This document shows, piece by piece, positions 1 to 11,782 of a DNA stretch of 64,000 nucleotides. The stretch is from Linnemannia elongata (taxonomy: Eukaryota > Mortierellomycota > Mortierellomycetes > Mortierellales > Mortierellaceae), in the NCBI GenBank assembly GCA_036320915.1, contig JAXBDG010000008.1:1984001-2048000 (forward strand), read 5' to 3'. Below the pieces are notes generated by a model. It was not told the origin of the DNA and made no database searches. It was given only the letters and a program-made list of their open reading frames with translations. A program made the translations under genes and the position numbers. The first letter of the stretch is position 1, and each line of letters opens with the position of its first letter.

Positions 1-357
1 TTCAGCACAAACAAAATAACAAACATCAGCCACCCCACCCCATGCTATGCGATGACATAACTCAACGCTCTTTTCTTTCTTTCGAAAAAAGGGTCAACTG
101 GACATTACAAATGAGAAAATGTCCGATATCCGAAGTAGGGTAAACGTTTTCTCTGTCTGTAATCATTGTTTTCCTGATTCATTTTCTTGCTCAATTGCCT
201 TCACTAAATGATTACCCAAAAAAATGAGTTAGATGTAGATGAAACAACAAGTTGACGACAAAGCTGCAAAAGTATATTTGAAAAAAGAACGGGATAGATG
301 CAAGTTGGGGAGTAGTTCTCCACTGGGAGGAACCCAGTTCGCTACAAAGATATCCTT
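1..357. other. 3' flank of the phosphatase gene
   Basis: AT-rich sequence downstream of the stop codon of the minus-strand CTDSPL2-like gene. It probably holds that gene's 3' UTR and terminator. An 81-codon plus-strand ORF at 239-484 runs antisense into the phosphatase's last exon and shows no recognisable family, so it is not called. Confidence 0.5.
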
Positions 358-3300
358 CTACAGCGAAATCTTGGCCAGGTTCGTGGCTGCATCCAGCGCC
401 TGGCTGTTCGACCGCGTCGTCATCGTAGACGCGCTTCCTTCCCCTGTGACAACCCCTTTCTTCCGACTCCTCAGCTCACGCTGACTCTTCTCCTCTTCCT
501 CCTCCTCTCGCTCGTTATCCTCGTCAGACGGCGATGATGGCTTCTCCATATCGTACAGCATGGTGGCATCCATCTCACCCTGATTTGAGGTGCCAGGATG
601 AGAAGTAGCCATGCCCAAAATGTTCAATGTCGATGTCGGATCCGACGAGCCTACATTCGACGTTGATCCCGAGGGTGGGATAAGCGTTGCTCCCAGGTTC
701 CCCAGTCCGCTCATGCTGCTGATTTGATGATGATTAGCCAGGGTAACAGTCTTGTGGATCCGCTCGTGCAACTTGTAGTGCATGTCAATCATGGGTCGCA
801 CATCGTCAACACCATGCAGGGTCTCCAAAAAGTCCATCAGCTTGGCCAACTCCCGGTCTGACTTGTCGTCGTACCACGACTCAATTGGAACACCATTCGA
901 AATCTGGTATCCAAACGCCTGTGGCGAATTGTCGACAATCACCACCTTGGACAAGTCACGATTCAAAATCCGCAAATCCTAATACACCAACAACAAAAAA
1001 AAAAAAAAAAAATAACGCAAAATGCATGTGAATATCAGCAACTTCTGTCATCTCCATCTACAATTCTGTGGGTACGGGCATACCTTGACATAGTTCCCAA
1101 AGACAGGGACGCAGGAATCGCGGTAGTATCGGTGCTTGATAAACTTCTTTTCCGGGTCAATAATCTTGAGAAGCGCTTCAGCATAGCACTCCTGGCTTGC
1201 AGTGAAGGTGATCACCTCAAACTTTGTCGACATTTTCTCTATGAACAGATATCATTACAAACAACATCAAGGGGTCAACACTTGAGCAATCTCTTATGCT
1301 TGTCAGCTGTACGTGCATTTGTAAAAAAACAACGCTTTGGACTCACCTAGGAATTCATACATCCCGGGACGAATCCGCCCATACACTTCCCAAGTCTCTT
1401 GGTTGTACTCGACAGGGAACACAATATCGGGCGAATCTATAGCAATTTCCCGTGTCAATAACAAACAATTAACAAACCGCAACAATAAACAACAGAAGTG
1501 TAAACAAAAGATGCAAAAGGGCCTAAACAGCGCTAGGTTGATGCTCTTACCTAGAGGCCGCGTAGCACAATGAACCAAGGTCTCGTCGATATCCAAAACA
1601 AGTGTGATAGGTGGCGTAGACGCGGTTCTTTCCGGCATAGTAAAGATAAAGTTTTGTGGGAGAGGGCCCAATGGTGGCAACGTAGCAATGAACTCCCATC
1701 TATTATCAGATTAATGATGTCGTTAATATCCTATATCGGGATATGTACACTCCTGCGCTTTCAGTTGATGCACATCCTGTTTTAGTCACTTACACGTCGA
1801 TTTCCTCAAAGTCGTCGTCGTCGTCTTCCGATTCAAGGTCGGCATCTTCGGATTCTGACGAAAGAATTCCCTCGTCATCTATTGTTCATAGAAAAAAACA
1901 AGACATCAAAATATTAATCTATGCTGCCGCTCATGCCTATCGACAATCATTTTCACGACGACCAAATGCAGCATACCATCGCCTCGCGGACTCTTGAGGA
2001 TGTTGTAAAATGTCTTGAGGTAAGCGTTCCTGTCGCCGTCACTGGTCTCGTCGATTCTAGCCAGCTTGGTGCTGACAACTTGACCTTCGTCTGTGGAGAG
2101 CGAAGGAGCATCTTCCATGTCCTCATCTTCGACCTTCCGCTTGGCGTGATGAATCGTCTGTTGACTTAAGTAGTAATTGAGACCGCCTACAGTCATTGGT
2201 ACTTCCGGTTTGGATGCAATGAAGCCATCCGCTGTGTCATGGAACGCAGAAGCGTCTTCTGATGTTGCTTGTCGAGCCTGCAGTTTAGGCGAGGGTTTGC
2301 CAACATCCTGCATCTCCTCGTCCGGGTCATTCCTGGTATATGCGTCATAGTCTACCACCTCTTCCTCGTCCTCTTCTTCTTCTTCCTCCTCCTCCTCTTC
2401 ATCTTCCTCATCATCATCGCAAGCGCCTTTGCCCTCGTCGATCCCCATCTTGGCAACCTTGGTTGTTCGGGCACGGAGTCGGCGGCGGCTAGGAGGAAGC
2501 GAAGGCACCTCATGGTGGTCAGGGGTCTTCTTCTTGATCTTTCTCGGCGTCACATGCGATCCAGAGGGCGAATATGTTCCAGTCTGGACCTTGCTCTTTG
2601 CAACCTGGCTATCCTGACTACTGGAGCTGGTCGCCGATCGTGATCTCCTGCCGTGAAGTTGGTTGAGCTCGCCTGCAGACTTTTCCAAATGGCGGTTGGG
2701 GTGGAGTTGCTCCTGTTCAACGTCTTCCTCCAGATCATGTCCAGACTCGTGTCGGGCGCCCAAACGAGTCAGGCGAGGGGTATGTGGAGTGGGCACTGTC
2801 TCGGTCGTTGTCTCCTGCGGCATCGACTTTTGGGATGACCTGTGGCGTCGATGGTGAGAGGGTGGCCGCAGGTGGTATCGCATTCGAGCGTCGTCCTCGT
2901 CGTCGTCGTCCTCGTCTGATTTCTCGTCGTCTTCTCCTGGCACCTTGATTGCCTTTGCTGCCAGAGCTCTAGTGCGCGTACGCGGTCTGCTCGCTCTCGA
3001 TGGAGCCGCTTCTCTTGTGTGAGATGAAGCCCGAGTGGTCGCTCGAGAACGTCTCTCAGCTCCTGTAGTACTGGGTCCGGCAGTGTCCTCGGTCGAAATT
3101 GACGTTGGCCTCTGACCAGAAGCTGCATGAATCCTGGAGGTTGGTGTTGAGGCATTTGTAGATAATGACGTTGATGGTTCTGTGACGATAATGGTAGCCG
3201 AATGACCATTGGTGATGGATGATGATGCTCGGGACGACCTCGTCTGGACTGGACCGTCGTCCATGGCGATGTCGGTCGAGCTCAAGCGACTGGCTGCGTG

Positions 3301-3756
3301 CGCCAAGAGTGTAGCTGTGGTCGTTGACATTGTCGTCGATGTTGTGGTAGTAGTTGTGGTAGTTGTAGTTGTGGTAGTGGTCATTGTAAGAGTGCTGTCG
3401 TCTTTGTGGTGACTGGCACCATTGGTATATTGTGATAACTGGGACCGACCCTGATGTTGCTGTTGCTGTTGTTGCTGTCGGGTAGTCTTTTTGGATCGTG
3501 CGTTAAGCATCCTGGCACTGGTATTCCTGGTCTGAAGGCGAGTTGACGGTCGCAAGGAAGGTCCTGGTCCTCGAGCAAAGATATCTGGACTTTGGGCGGG
3601 CTCCTTGAGGGCGCTGGCGGACTTGCGGAGGAGCAATCGTGGACTGTGCCTCAAAGTTGCGACGACAGAAGTGGAGCTCGGCCGAGGATCGTCATCGTCG
3701 TGCATCTGGCTGTGGGCTGGCGAAGAAGTGGCAGAGAAGGAGATGGCGGTGGACAT
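358..3756 (-). CDS. CTDSPL2-like HAD phosphatase (SCP/FCP1 family) with long disordered N-terminus
   Basis: Predicted protein serine phosphatase of the FCP1/SCP family, closest in layout to animal CTDSPL2. Family members act on the RNA polymerase II CTD or other phosphoproteins; the substrate here is unknown. Six exons (minus strand): 3756-1977, 1878-1794, 1699-1551, 1436-1347, 1238-1084, 978-358, giving 959 aa. Residues 1 to about 600 are low-complexity: Ser/Thr/Arg-rich, a run of about 14 Thr, poly-Gln and acidic stretches. The catalytic domain starts near residue 620. The nucleophile motif DIDET is at about 658-662, FTASQECYA follows, and the [19 protein letters not shown] block (Asp about 769) is intact. 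The tail after about residue 830 is Ser- and Glu-rich. All junctions are GT-AG with matching phases, so the phosphatase looks functional. Its upstream neighbour is divergent, across 1.9 kb. Confidence 0.9.
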
Positions 3757-5681
3757 TCGATGTTTTCGTGTTGAAGCTTGTCACTCACAGCCTCACTTGT
3801 AAGTGTTTTTGGGTTGTTTGATAAGCGTTAAGAGTCCAGTAGAGAGAGACGGAGGAGAGTCGAAAGTTGGGGATTGAGCCGAGAAGACCAAACGACGGTG
3901 CAAGTGGCGAACGAGGTTGGGTACTGGCGTTCAGCGGTAGGTGTTGATGAAAGAGAGAGAGAGAGAGGGCAGTTGTGGTTGTGGTTGATTTAGCTCTGGT
4001 AGTGGGAGCTAAAGGTGAGATCGAAGGGAGGATCGAAAGAATGAGGTAAGGGAAAAGAAGAAGGAAGGAAAGAACGTGAGTGAGTGAGTGGGAGGGGAAG
4101 AAAGAGCAGAAAATAGTGGCAACTGAGAGCTAAAAAACAAACTCTCTTGGTCGGTCGTCGAGATGGTGGCAAGTTTTTCTTTCCGTTTTTGTTGTTGTTG
4201 CCGTAACCCTGAAGCAAGCACAGAAAAAAGGTCTCCTCCTTCCTTGCTTTGTGCATACTTACAAACGACTTCTAGTCATTGCATAGCACAAAGCACAAGC
4301 ACACTCGCTCCCAACAACACACAAAACACGCCTTTTTTTGGCACCCGTCGAGTCACTTGGACATACCAAGTGGCTAATGGCGAAGTCCTCCTGTTAAGTC
4401 GAGTAGAGTGTCCTGCCTGTGCGAAAGGAGAGAGTGAAAATAAAAGGTGGAAGTGTTGATGGCCGGGTTTGAAAAGTCGGATGGGTGGTCGACAGGCAGT
4501 GAGAGGGGAGAAGGGAAAGGGGGCAGTGGGATGAGTGAGAAAAAGAGAGAAAGAACGTGTACAGCGAGAACAAAAAAAGGAAAAAGGAAAAAAAAAGGGG
4601 GGGAGGGCAGAGGGAGTCAATTCGTTGGGAGAAGAGTCTCTTTTTCGCTACCTGTCTGCCTGCCAGTCAGTTCAGACAACCAGTGAGTCAGCCAGTCTGT
4701 TCAGTCATCACTCCTTTTTCTTTCTGAATTCCTCATCAATCAGTCTCCTTTATTTTCTCGTTGTTCATCCCAGAAGGTCGCTTTCGTTTGAACGCAGACA
4801 AGTCAAAGTCCAATAAACAACAGCCAGGGAGGACAAGGCAGGCCACCTTCGAATAATATTAATATTGTATGAGGAAATTGAGTTCTGCAACCCCATGGAC
4901 CATCACTGGCTTACTGACGTCACATCTTTCGGCCTTTCGTGGCGAATCCTCAAATTTGCTATGCCCAAGCTATCGGCAACAATTGAGATGAACGCGAGGT
5001 AGGGTATGAGCATCAATTGGGCAATTGACCATAGTATCTCTCATAATCTCACAATTGACCGTGGGATACACAATGGTGTACAGACGTAGATGTATTGTTT
5101 GGTCTGTCCAATGACAACTTTTAAAGCTCCTCTTTCATTTTTTTTCTTTTATTTCCTTTTTACAACAACTACGCATGATACTTGGCGCAAATGACGGCGA
5201 TCCGAAAAGCAAAAAAAAAAAAAAAAGTATAAGAGATACAGGGAATGACGACAACTCGGACAAGGTTTGGCAACCAGCTTATGCCTGTTCATGACAGGGT
5301 AAAAGAGAGAACAAGCACCCGTGGTGGGTGGTTGTGGTGCGAAACATTTTTCTACACCATCCTGAAAAGCGATTCGTTTCACATTATCAAAAATTTTTCT
5401 CTTCGATCATTCTTTTGTCGCGCTTCATGTCTTTCATCAACACCTTTTTCTCTCTTTGTCAATATCACGTATTTCAACGTCTTCACTTTTTTTTTCTCTT
5501 CATTCTTTTATTATTCATCTTACTCGCCTGCACATATCGTCACCACTCCCACCGTTATTTATCATATCACACTCTCTGCATCAATACCGTCTGCACATAA
5601 CACTTCGCTCATACTCATCACGCCCATACAATCCGACCACATTTTCCCACTTGTACATAACCACCTTTTCAATATCACATT
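3757..5681. promoter_or_regulatory. Divergent intergenic region, phosphatase / LEA-like gene
   Basis: About 1.9 kb separates the two divergent start codons. Sequence near the phosphatase start has purine-rich runs (GA repeats near 3955-3965) that are CT-rich on its sense strand. A CT-rich stretch (about 5395-5680) precedes the LEA-like start codon and is probably its 5' UTR. One perfect TGACGTCA palindrome lies at 4915-4922. Short ORFs here are low-complexity translations of CT-rich DNA, and no gene is supported. Confidence 0.5.
4915..4922. promoter_or_regulatory. CRE/ATF-type palindrome TGACGTCA
   Basis: Perfect 8-bp palindrome matching the canonical cAMP-response element bound by bZIP ATF/CREB proteins. 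It lies in the divergent spacer, about 760 bp upstream of the LEA-like start codon and 1.16 kb from the phosphatase start. Function is inferred from the motif only. Confidence 0.4.
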
Positions 5682-7314
5682 ATGGTTAACCACGCCGGTT
5701 CATCAGCTTCCAGCAACGCCATGTTCGCTGGTGTCGTCGCCTTGGCCAGTGTCGTCGTCTACTGGTACATGTCCACAACAGAGGAGCAGCGCGCCGAACA
5801 GGCTGCCCAGCTGAAGGACAAGGCTAACGAGGTTGCCGCCCAGGCTGCCGGTATGCTTTTCTGTCTCGCCCACCTTTTAATGTTTAATGAGTATGAGTTG
5901 ACGATAGGCGAATTGTCCTGACAGACCACGCTCTCTATCTTTGTCAAACATGTAGCTGCCAAGGACGAAGTCATCAAGGAGGCTAAAGAGGTAATATAAA
6001 CCGTGCACACCGTTATCATTTGAATATTTGTTAATGCGCTCATTGAAATGAATTCTCATCTCCTCTCTTTTTTTACGCTATCACTTTGACTTTCCTCTCT
6101 TTAATGTCGCCCTATTGCAGCTCGGCGAGGAGGCCCAGCAAAAGATGTCCGAGGCTTCGGAGAAGGCCAAGCAAAAGGCCGGTGAGGTCGCCGATCACGC
6201 CCGTGAGCTCGCCGCCGAGGGTCTCGATAAGGTCGAGCAAGGTGTCGAGGCCGCCAAGGGCGGTCTCAAGAAGGCCAAGGACAACGTTGAGGAAGCCGCT
6301 GAGAACGCCAAGAAGGGCGCCGAAAAGTTGGCTGGAGATGTCAAGGAGGGAGCCGAGAAGGCCAAGGACAACATCAAGGCCGCAGCTAAGGACGCCAAGA
6401 AGGCAGCTAAAGACACTGCCGAGAGCGCTAAGAAGGGTGCAGAGAATGTCGCCGACGATGTCAAGGCCGCCGCAAAAGACGCCAAGAAGGGTGCTGAGGA
6501 TGCCGCCAAGGATGTCAAGAAGGGTGCTGAGAAGGTTGCTGATGATGTCAAGGATGGTGCTGAGAAGGCCAAGAAGCACGCCAAGGATGCTGCTAAGGAT
6601 GTCAAGAAGGGCGCCGAGGATGCTGCTCATGATGTCAAGCACGATGCTGAGAAGGCTAAGAAGCACGCCAAGGATGCGGCCCATGACGCGAAGAAGGGAG
6701 CCGAGGATGCTGGTAAGCAGGCTAAGAAGCACGCCGACGAAGGTGTCAAACACGCCAAGGATGGTGCTAAGCACGCCAAGGAGACCGTCAAGGACGCCGC
6801 TGAAGTTATTCCTGATGAATTTGAGGATGCCACCGACGACTTTGAGGATGCTCGTGAGCACGTCAAGGGTGAGGCGAAGAAGGCCAAGAACGGAGCTGAG
6901 CATGCTGCTCATGATGTCAAGCACGCTGCTAAAGATGGCGCCCATGATGTTAAGCATACCACCAAGGATACTGATCATGATGTCAAGCACGCCGCCAAGG
7001 ATGCCCACAAGAACAGCAACGGTGGCCAGCGTCATACCAACAACCTCAAGACCTTCGCCAACCGCGGTACCCACGCCGAGCACAACTCGGACGACAACCA
7101 CGCTCACGTCCCCCAATCTGACAGCGGCCACCGCAGCAAGGCCTCTCAGGCCATGGACAAGTTGGACGATCCTTCCCACCATGTCATCGGTACGAAGTAG
7201 ATCCTGTGTATATAAATCGTCGGATCGAACCCGCAATTTTTTTCACTTCCTATCTTGGACCGTGCGCTCGACTGAACTGAAAAATCAACGCCACGAAAAT
7301 TGGTTTGCTCATGT

Positions 7315-7358
<44 letters not shown>

Positions 7359-7440
7359 TCCTCACACTTTGGTAGATGTTGAGCATTCCGAGTTGAGGGC
7401 CGATGCCCCCGAGTTCCACCCCAAGCATACCGTCGCTTAA
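5682..7440 (+). CDS. Membrane-anchored LEA-like protein with 11-residue Ala/Lys/Asp/Glu repeats
   Basis: Predicted 445-aa protein from four exons: 5682-5850, 5956-5990, 6121-7189, 7376-7440. Residues 13-30 form one hydrophobic segment ending in VVVYWYM, probably a signal anchor. The rest is almost wholly Ala, Lys, Asp, Glu, Gly and His. The middle shows a clear 11-residue period, with units such as KKGAEDAAKDV and KKGAEKVADDV, as in group 3 late-embryogenesis-abundant proteins and apolipoprotein-like amphipathic helices. Such proteins fold on lipid or on drying and protect membranes; that role is inferred. The Lys and acidic positions alternate as in class A helices, while the C-terminal part is less regular and His/Asn-rich. 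The last intron holds 37 consecutive T. If it is retained, translation stops at the TAG at 7198-7200, so two C-termini are possible. Gene call strong, function uncertain. Confidence 0.82.
7319..7355 (+). repeat. Poly-T tract (37 nt) in last intron of the LEA-like gene
   Basis: Uninterrupted run of T about 20 nt upstream of the 3' splice site at 7375. It would serve as an extreme polypyrimidine tract and is likely length-variable. Confidence 0.9.
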
Positions 7441-8316
7441 AAAAGGAGCTGTTTTTACTAGAATGTCGTCTTTAGTCCAGTTGTATGTAGTCTTTAACGT
7501 TTTGTGAGTAAACGAGTCTCTCATTTTTCATTCGCACTTTGAGTTAACTTGACCAGGACTAAGCGCAGTAATCTTGAAGAACCATAGAATGGGCATGCAA
7601 TCATAAGCTTTTGAAAAGCAACACTTCAATCGATCGCCATTGAGAAAGAGCAATTTTATTATCGAAAACAACGAATGCTGTCTGTGTCTGTTCGGATGGA
7701 CCTACTCACACTCAAGCACAGCACTAGAAACAAATAATTTGGATTTAAAGATCAAAGACCGAACAAGGAAGAGGAATGGCGGGTGGCTTTGCGATTGGTT
7801 TGAAAGGAGTGGAACTGGCAAAATTATCATCTCCCTCTTTTTTTCACTGGTGCGCTAATTGACTGTGAAGGTGTTGAGACACGTGACTTGTGCAGGACAA
7901 CAACGGAGACTAGAACAGACATCCATGGATGCATGGGATACTGGAGCTACCCATCCAACAGCTGTAACGGGCGCCAGCTGTCGATCCATCAATCCATCTA
8001 TCGCCAACTCTCCATCGGAACCCATCGCCAATTTTTTGCCTCCTTAGAAACGACCTGGTAGCCGTTATTATGACACAACTTGAAGGTTTTCTTTGAGTGG
8101 CAGGAATGGTGGAATGGATGGACGGCGACAGGAGAAAGCAACCTCGGCGATGACTTCAACGAAAGGGTGCAGGGGACGGAAGGATGGAGACGATGCCAGG
8201 AATCCATCAACCCGTCAGGAGGGAATAGACTACTTCAAGAAACAAGAGATTTACAACAGATCACTAACATCTGTCCATCTCCTTTTCGTTGTTCTTGCTC
8301 TAACAGATAATTCAGC
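7441..8316. promoter_or_regulatory. Intergenic: LEA-like 3' flank and eS10 promoter/5' UTR
   Basis: 876 bp without a supported ORF. The sequence ..CTAACAG at 8300-8306, about 10 nt before the eS10 start codon, has the form of a branch point fused to a 3' splice site, so eS10 probably has a 5' UTR intron, as many fungal ribosomal protein genes do. The matching donor was not located with confidence. Confidence 0.45.
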
Positions 8317-9518
8317 ATGCTTATCCCCAAGCAGAACCGCAAGCTTATCTACGAGGCCCTCTTCAAGGGTATGGAAACCACTCTTTTTTTCACGCAGGAA
8401 GGACGCTTTTTACAAGGATGAACGATGGAATAGACGAGATGTCAGACACTTTACTAACCAGCATCCTCCCCTTCTTGTACACTTCCGACCGGATCTCGAC
8501 TTCCCTACAACAACCAACATCAACTCTCCAACAACCAATCGACAAACGGCAAAACAGATGGTGTCTTGGTCGCCAAGAAGGACTTCAACGCCCCCAAGCA
8601 CGATGAGATCGATGTCCCCAACCTCCAGGTCATCAAGGCTCTCCAGTCCTTGGACTCCAAGCAGTTCGTCAAGACCCAGTTCTCGTGGCAGTACTACTAC
8701 TACACCTTGACCGATGCCGGTATCGAGTACCTCCGCGAGTACCTCCACTTGCCCTCGGAGATCTTCCCCGCCACCTTCAAGAAGACCGCTCGCCCTTCGG
8801 CTCCCCGCCGTGCTGGTAATGATCCTGCCTTGTGTTTTTCTGGATACCCCTCAAGATCTTTACACTTCCGTCAATTACGTTCCTGGATATTGCTGCAGAG
8901 GAAGCGGCAGTCAAGTTGCTGGATAAGACAACGCATTCGTTGTCTGGATCGACATCAACACACTAACCAACTTGGGAAGAAATCGTTCAGGAACCCGGTT
9001 ATTTATGATCAGTCGCCTGGGCCATTTGTACTGTCGCAAGGACTAGTTTTGTCAAACATACCTGACAGTCGGGACTTCGTTCGTGTGCTCTGCAGCAGTT
9101 GATATTCCAATTGGGCGCCAACACTAATACGGGAAACATGGGAACTTCAGCGCGTTCACGCTTCAAATACCAACGACAATACCAAAAAGATTGTTACGAC
9201 TCTATCACCAAACACAGTTGTCGTAGTAAACGGCCAAGCAACGACGATTGGACTCTTAGACATCACATTCAACCAAACGATATCTACCACTACTCTCAAA
9301 CCCACTGCCTACAGTTGTCACGACCAATCAGTTTCTGACCCCCTTTATCCTTTCCCTTTTGAAAACTAATAGAGCGTCCCGAGGGTGCTTACCGCCAGCG
9401 CGGTGACCGCGAGGACTACCGCCGCCGTGACGACGGTGAGAAGAAGGAGGGTGCCTCCGGTGACTACAAGCCCGAGTTCCGCTCTGGATTGGGCCGTGGC
9501 CGTCCCGCCCAGCAATAA
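8317..9518 (+). CDS. RPS10: 40S ribosomal protein eS10
   Basis: Small-subunit ribosomal protein located at the mRNA-entry side of the 40S head. Three exons, 8317-8368, 8558-8815 and 9373-9518, encode 151 aa, the usual length for the family. The start [16 protein letters not shown], the central [20 protein letters not shown] and [12 protein letters not shown] are diagnostic. The C-terminal tail is Arg/Gly/Asp-rich and ends GRGRPAQQ, as in other eS10 proteins. Both introns are in phase 1. Codon use is strongly C/G-ending, as expected of a highly expressed gene. The second intron (557 nt) is long for this locus; I searched it for C/D-box snoRNA motifs by eye and found none. Confidence 0.97.
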
Positions 9519-11782
9519 GCAAATAAAAAGCAACCTGGGTTTTCTCTTCCTGTTCTTTTGAAAGACCCTTGTCATGGTTTTGTTTTTGCTTATTGAAAAA
9601 ACAAATGAAAATAAATCAATGGTTCAAATTGTGTTTACTTGTGCGTTTTGCCTTGAACTGACAATGACAAGAAAGTGAGGAGTGGAAGTGGAAGAGAAAG
9701 GTAGAGGCGTGTCATCGTTACAATCAAATAGGAAGGGATGTGGTTGCCAGGGACCTTTCAAGGAGACGATGAAAGGGAGGAAAGGAGGTCCCTTGAATGC
9801 CCAGTTCGTTTCTTTGGAGACGTTTCTTTGGGACGAAACGTTTTTCAACTGTGGAATGAGTCTTGAACGGGACACGACAATCTACAACAGCAGAACTCTC
9901 AAACACGAACGATTTTTGCACGTTTCTATTCTATTTGCTCTTGCCGAAAAGAAATGAAAACTAAGAACTCATGAACCAGGAGCCAGTCTGGATGACAACT
10001 CACGCTCTTTCCTCTCTCCGAGAGCCATCAAACTACTATCCATGTCCTTGCTCAACATGCTGAAACGTCGCGACCCAAATCGGGCGTGCCCTTGTCTTGT
10101 ACTCTACCTTCCTCTGGTCGACATCCTACACTCAACAACAACTCTACAACAATACAGTGACAAAATAATAGACAGCTGAAAAGGGTTACAAGCAAGAAAG
10201 AGGAGTTTGCCTTCTAAACCCTAATGGCTTTGTGGTGGCTCCTGCGGGTCGTATCTTTGTACAGTCAGAGGAGCAACCATGAATAGCACTTGTTCTTTAT
10301 TATCATTTTCAAGGAGAGGGCGCTCGTCTCCCTCACGAACTAGCGATTTTGAACGCGGAGGCAGGGAAGGGCATAAAAAAAAGTCCAGGAGAAGGAGAGT
10401 GAGGGGATGTCAGGCAAGGGATAAGATGCTGTTGGCGCACCTTCCCTCCTTCTCGCACGCGTCCTATGTTACTACTCTTACCTTCCGAGGCCTTACAATC
10501 ACATTTCTTCTCGACCCACCGTCCCCTCATTCCGGAGGCACCATACATTCCCTTTGGATGGATTAACCACACAGAGGATACGTTTCGCTTTCCCTTTCTC
10601 TTGTCTTCACTCTATCATTTCTTTGCGCTCACTGACTTCTGCAAACCCAAGGATGCTAGAGCGAAGAACCGTAAAAATCACCAAGCGCGTCCAGTTTCCC
10701 TGTCGCGACAAATAAAAAAAGTTAGAGTGTTTTCCGTCGGTGCTATCCTATTCGATTGGAACATTAGCAAGGCGCATTTTCGTACTGAGGGGCATGTTTT
10801 TTCTGTCCCTTCAGTTTTTCAGCGATAATACCTTTGTCGTTCGTCCTTGAGAGGGTGGCCTTCCGAGTTGTGGTCATTTGGCGATGAGCGCTTTTGTGTC
10901 TAGTCCCTGGGTAACAGACAATTTCAACCACAACGTGTTGGCAAGTGCTTTTGTCGCGCTCTTGTATCCCTCGTATGGTATGCATGACGAGCACACATGG
11001 AAACATGCACATATCGAAGGTACTTCTTGATGCTCATATCCAGAATCGGCGCTATTTCCTAGTCAGTCTTCTTTGCAGCATTGATACAAGAAAAGTCCTC
11101 GTCCTGGCATGTCCTGACCCTCCTCCTCTCCCTGCCACCCTTTAGCTCTTTCCTCCTTACGACAAAAGAAGAAAGGAGCCGCAACCTCCTTGTTATCCCT
11201 TCTTCAAACCCCTCCTTTGACCCTTCTTTCAGTGAGACTCCCTTTCTTTTGAGCTGCATTTGCAGACCCTCCCTTCATCTACACCACCTCCTCCTTATGC
11301 TCAGTGCCAGTCCCCAGTGTCCACCAATGGCCCCTCCTTTATTTTCCTCTCAGGATTTCACCCTTGAAAACCGATACACAAAGAGTCGTCTTACCTACTC
11401 TAATCCCTTTGACTGCGTTCGCATCTCTTACGTGTGTTATTGCGATCATTTCCATAACACAATCTCTTTTAGTGTACCTTTGGACTCCACAGTGGGATTC
11501 TGACGACTCTCTTCCTCACTCTTCAGTAACAAGTGAGATCAGGGTAGCTCTCGTTTTTGTTTCTTGGTGTCTCTTTAAAAATCGACATCCTTTTCTACTC
11601 TCCTTTTCCTTTTTTTCTTTTTTTTTTCCTGTGCTTTCTTACTTTCAAATCTCCGTAAAACCCGTTCATCTTCTCCCACCCGAGGCGCGCTCACTTCTCC
11701 TGCACTCCCTCCACCCACGCAACGCACAGACACCCTTTCACATCCAATCTCCCACACACACTCTACGCACTAATCAACGACC
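9519..11782. other. 2.3 kb intergenic region
   Basis: No ORF here resembles a known family, and none has convincing splice partners. The distal part (about 11100-11780) is CT-rich and is probably promoter and 5' UTR of the secreted-protein gene. An AAACCCTA element, resembling a telo-box, occurs near 10216. Nothing else was recognised. Confidence 0.4.

Noticed and set aside
6112..7236. Long minus-strand ORF (374 codons) opposite the LEA-like gene
   Set aside because: It is produced by the codon bias of the Lys/Ala/Asp repeats on the plus strand; its own sequence is Leu/Gly/Val low-complexity and it ignores the clear plus-strand exon signals.
7222..7240. tRNA B-box-like GGTTCGATCC on the minus strand
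   Set aside because: The flanking bases cannot form a T-arm stem and there is no A box or acceptor pairing at the proper distance.
8816..9372. Intronic snoRNA in the second eS10 intron
   Set aside because: No C box with a paired D box was found at suitable spacing.
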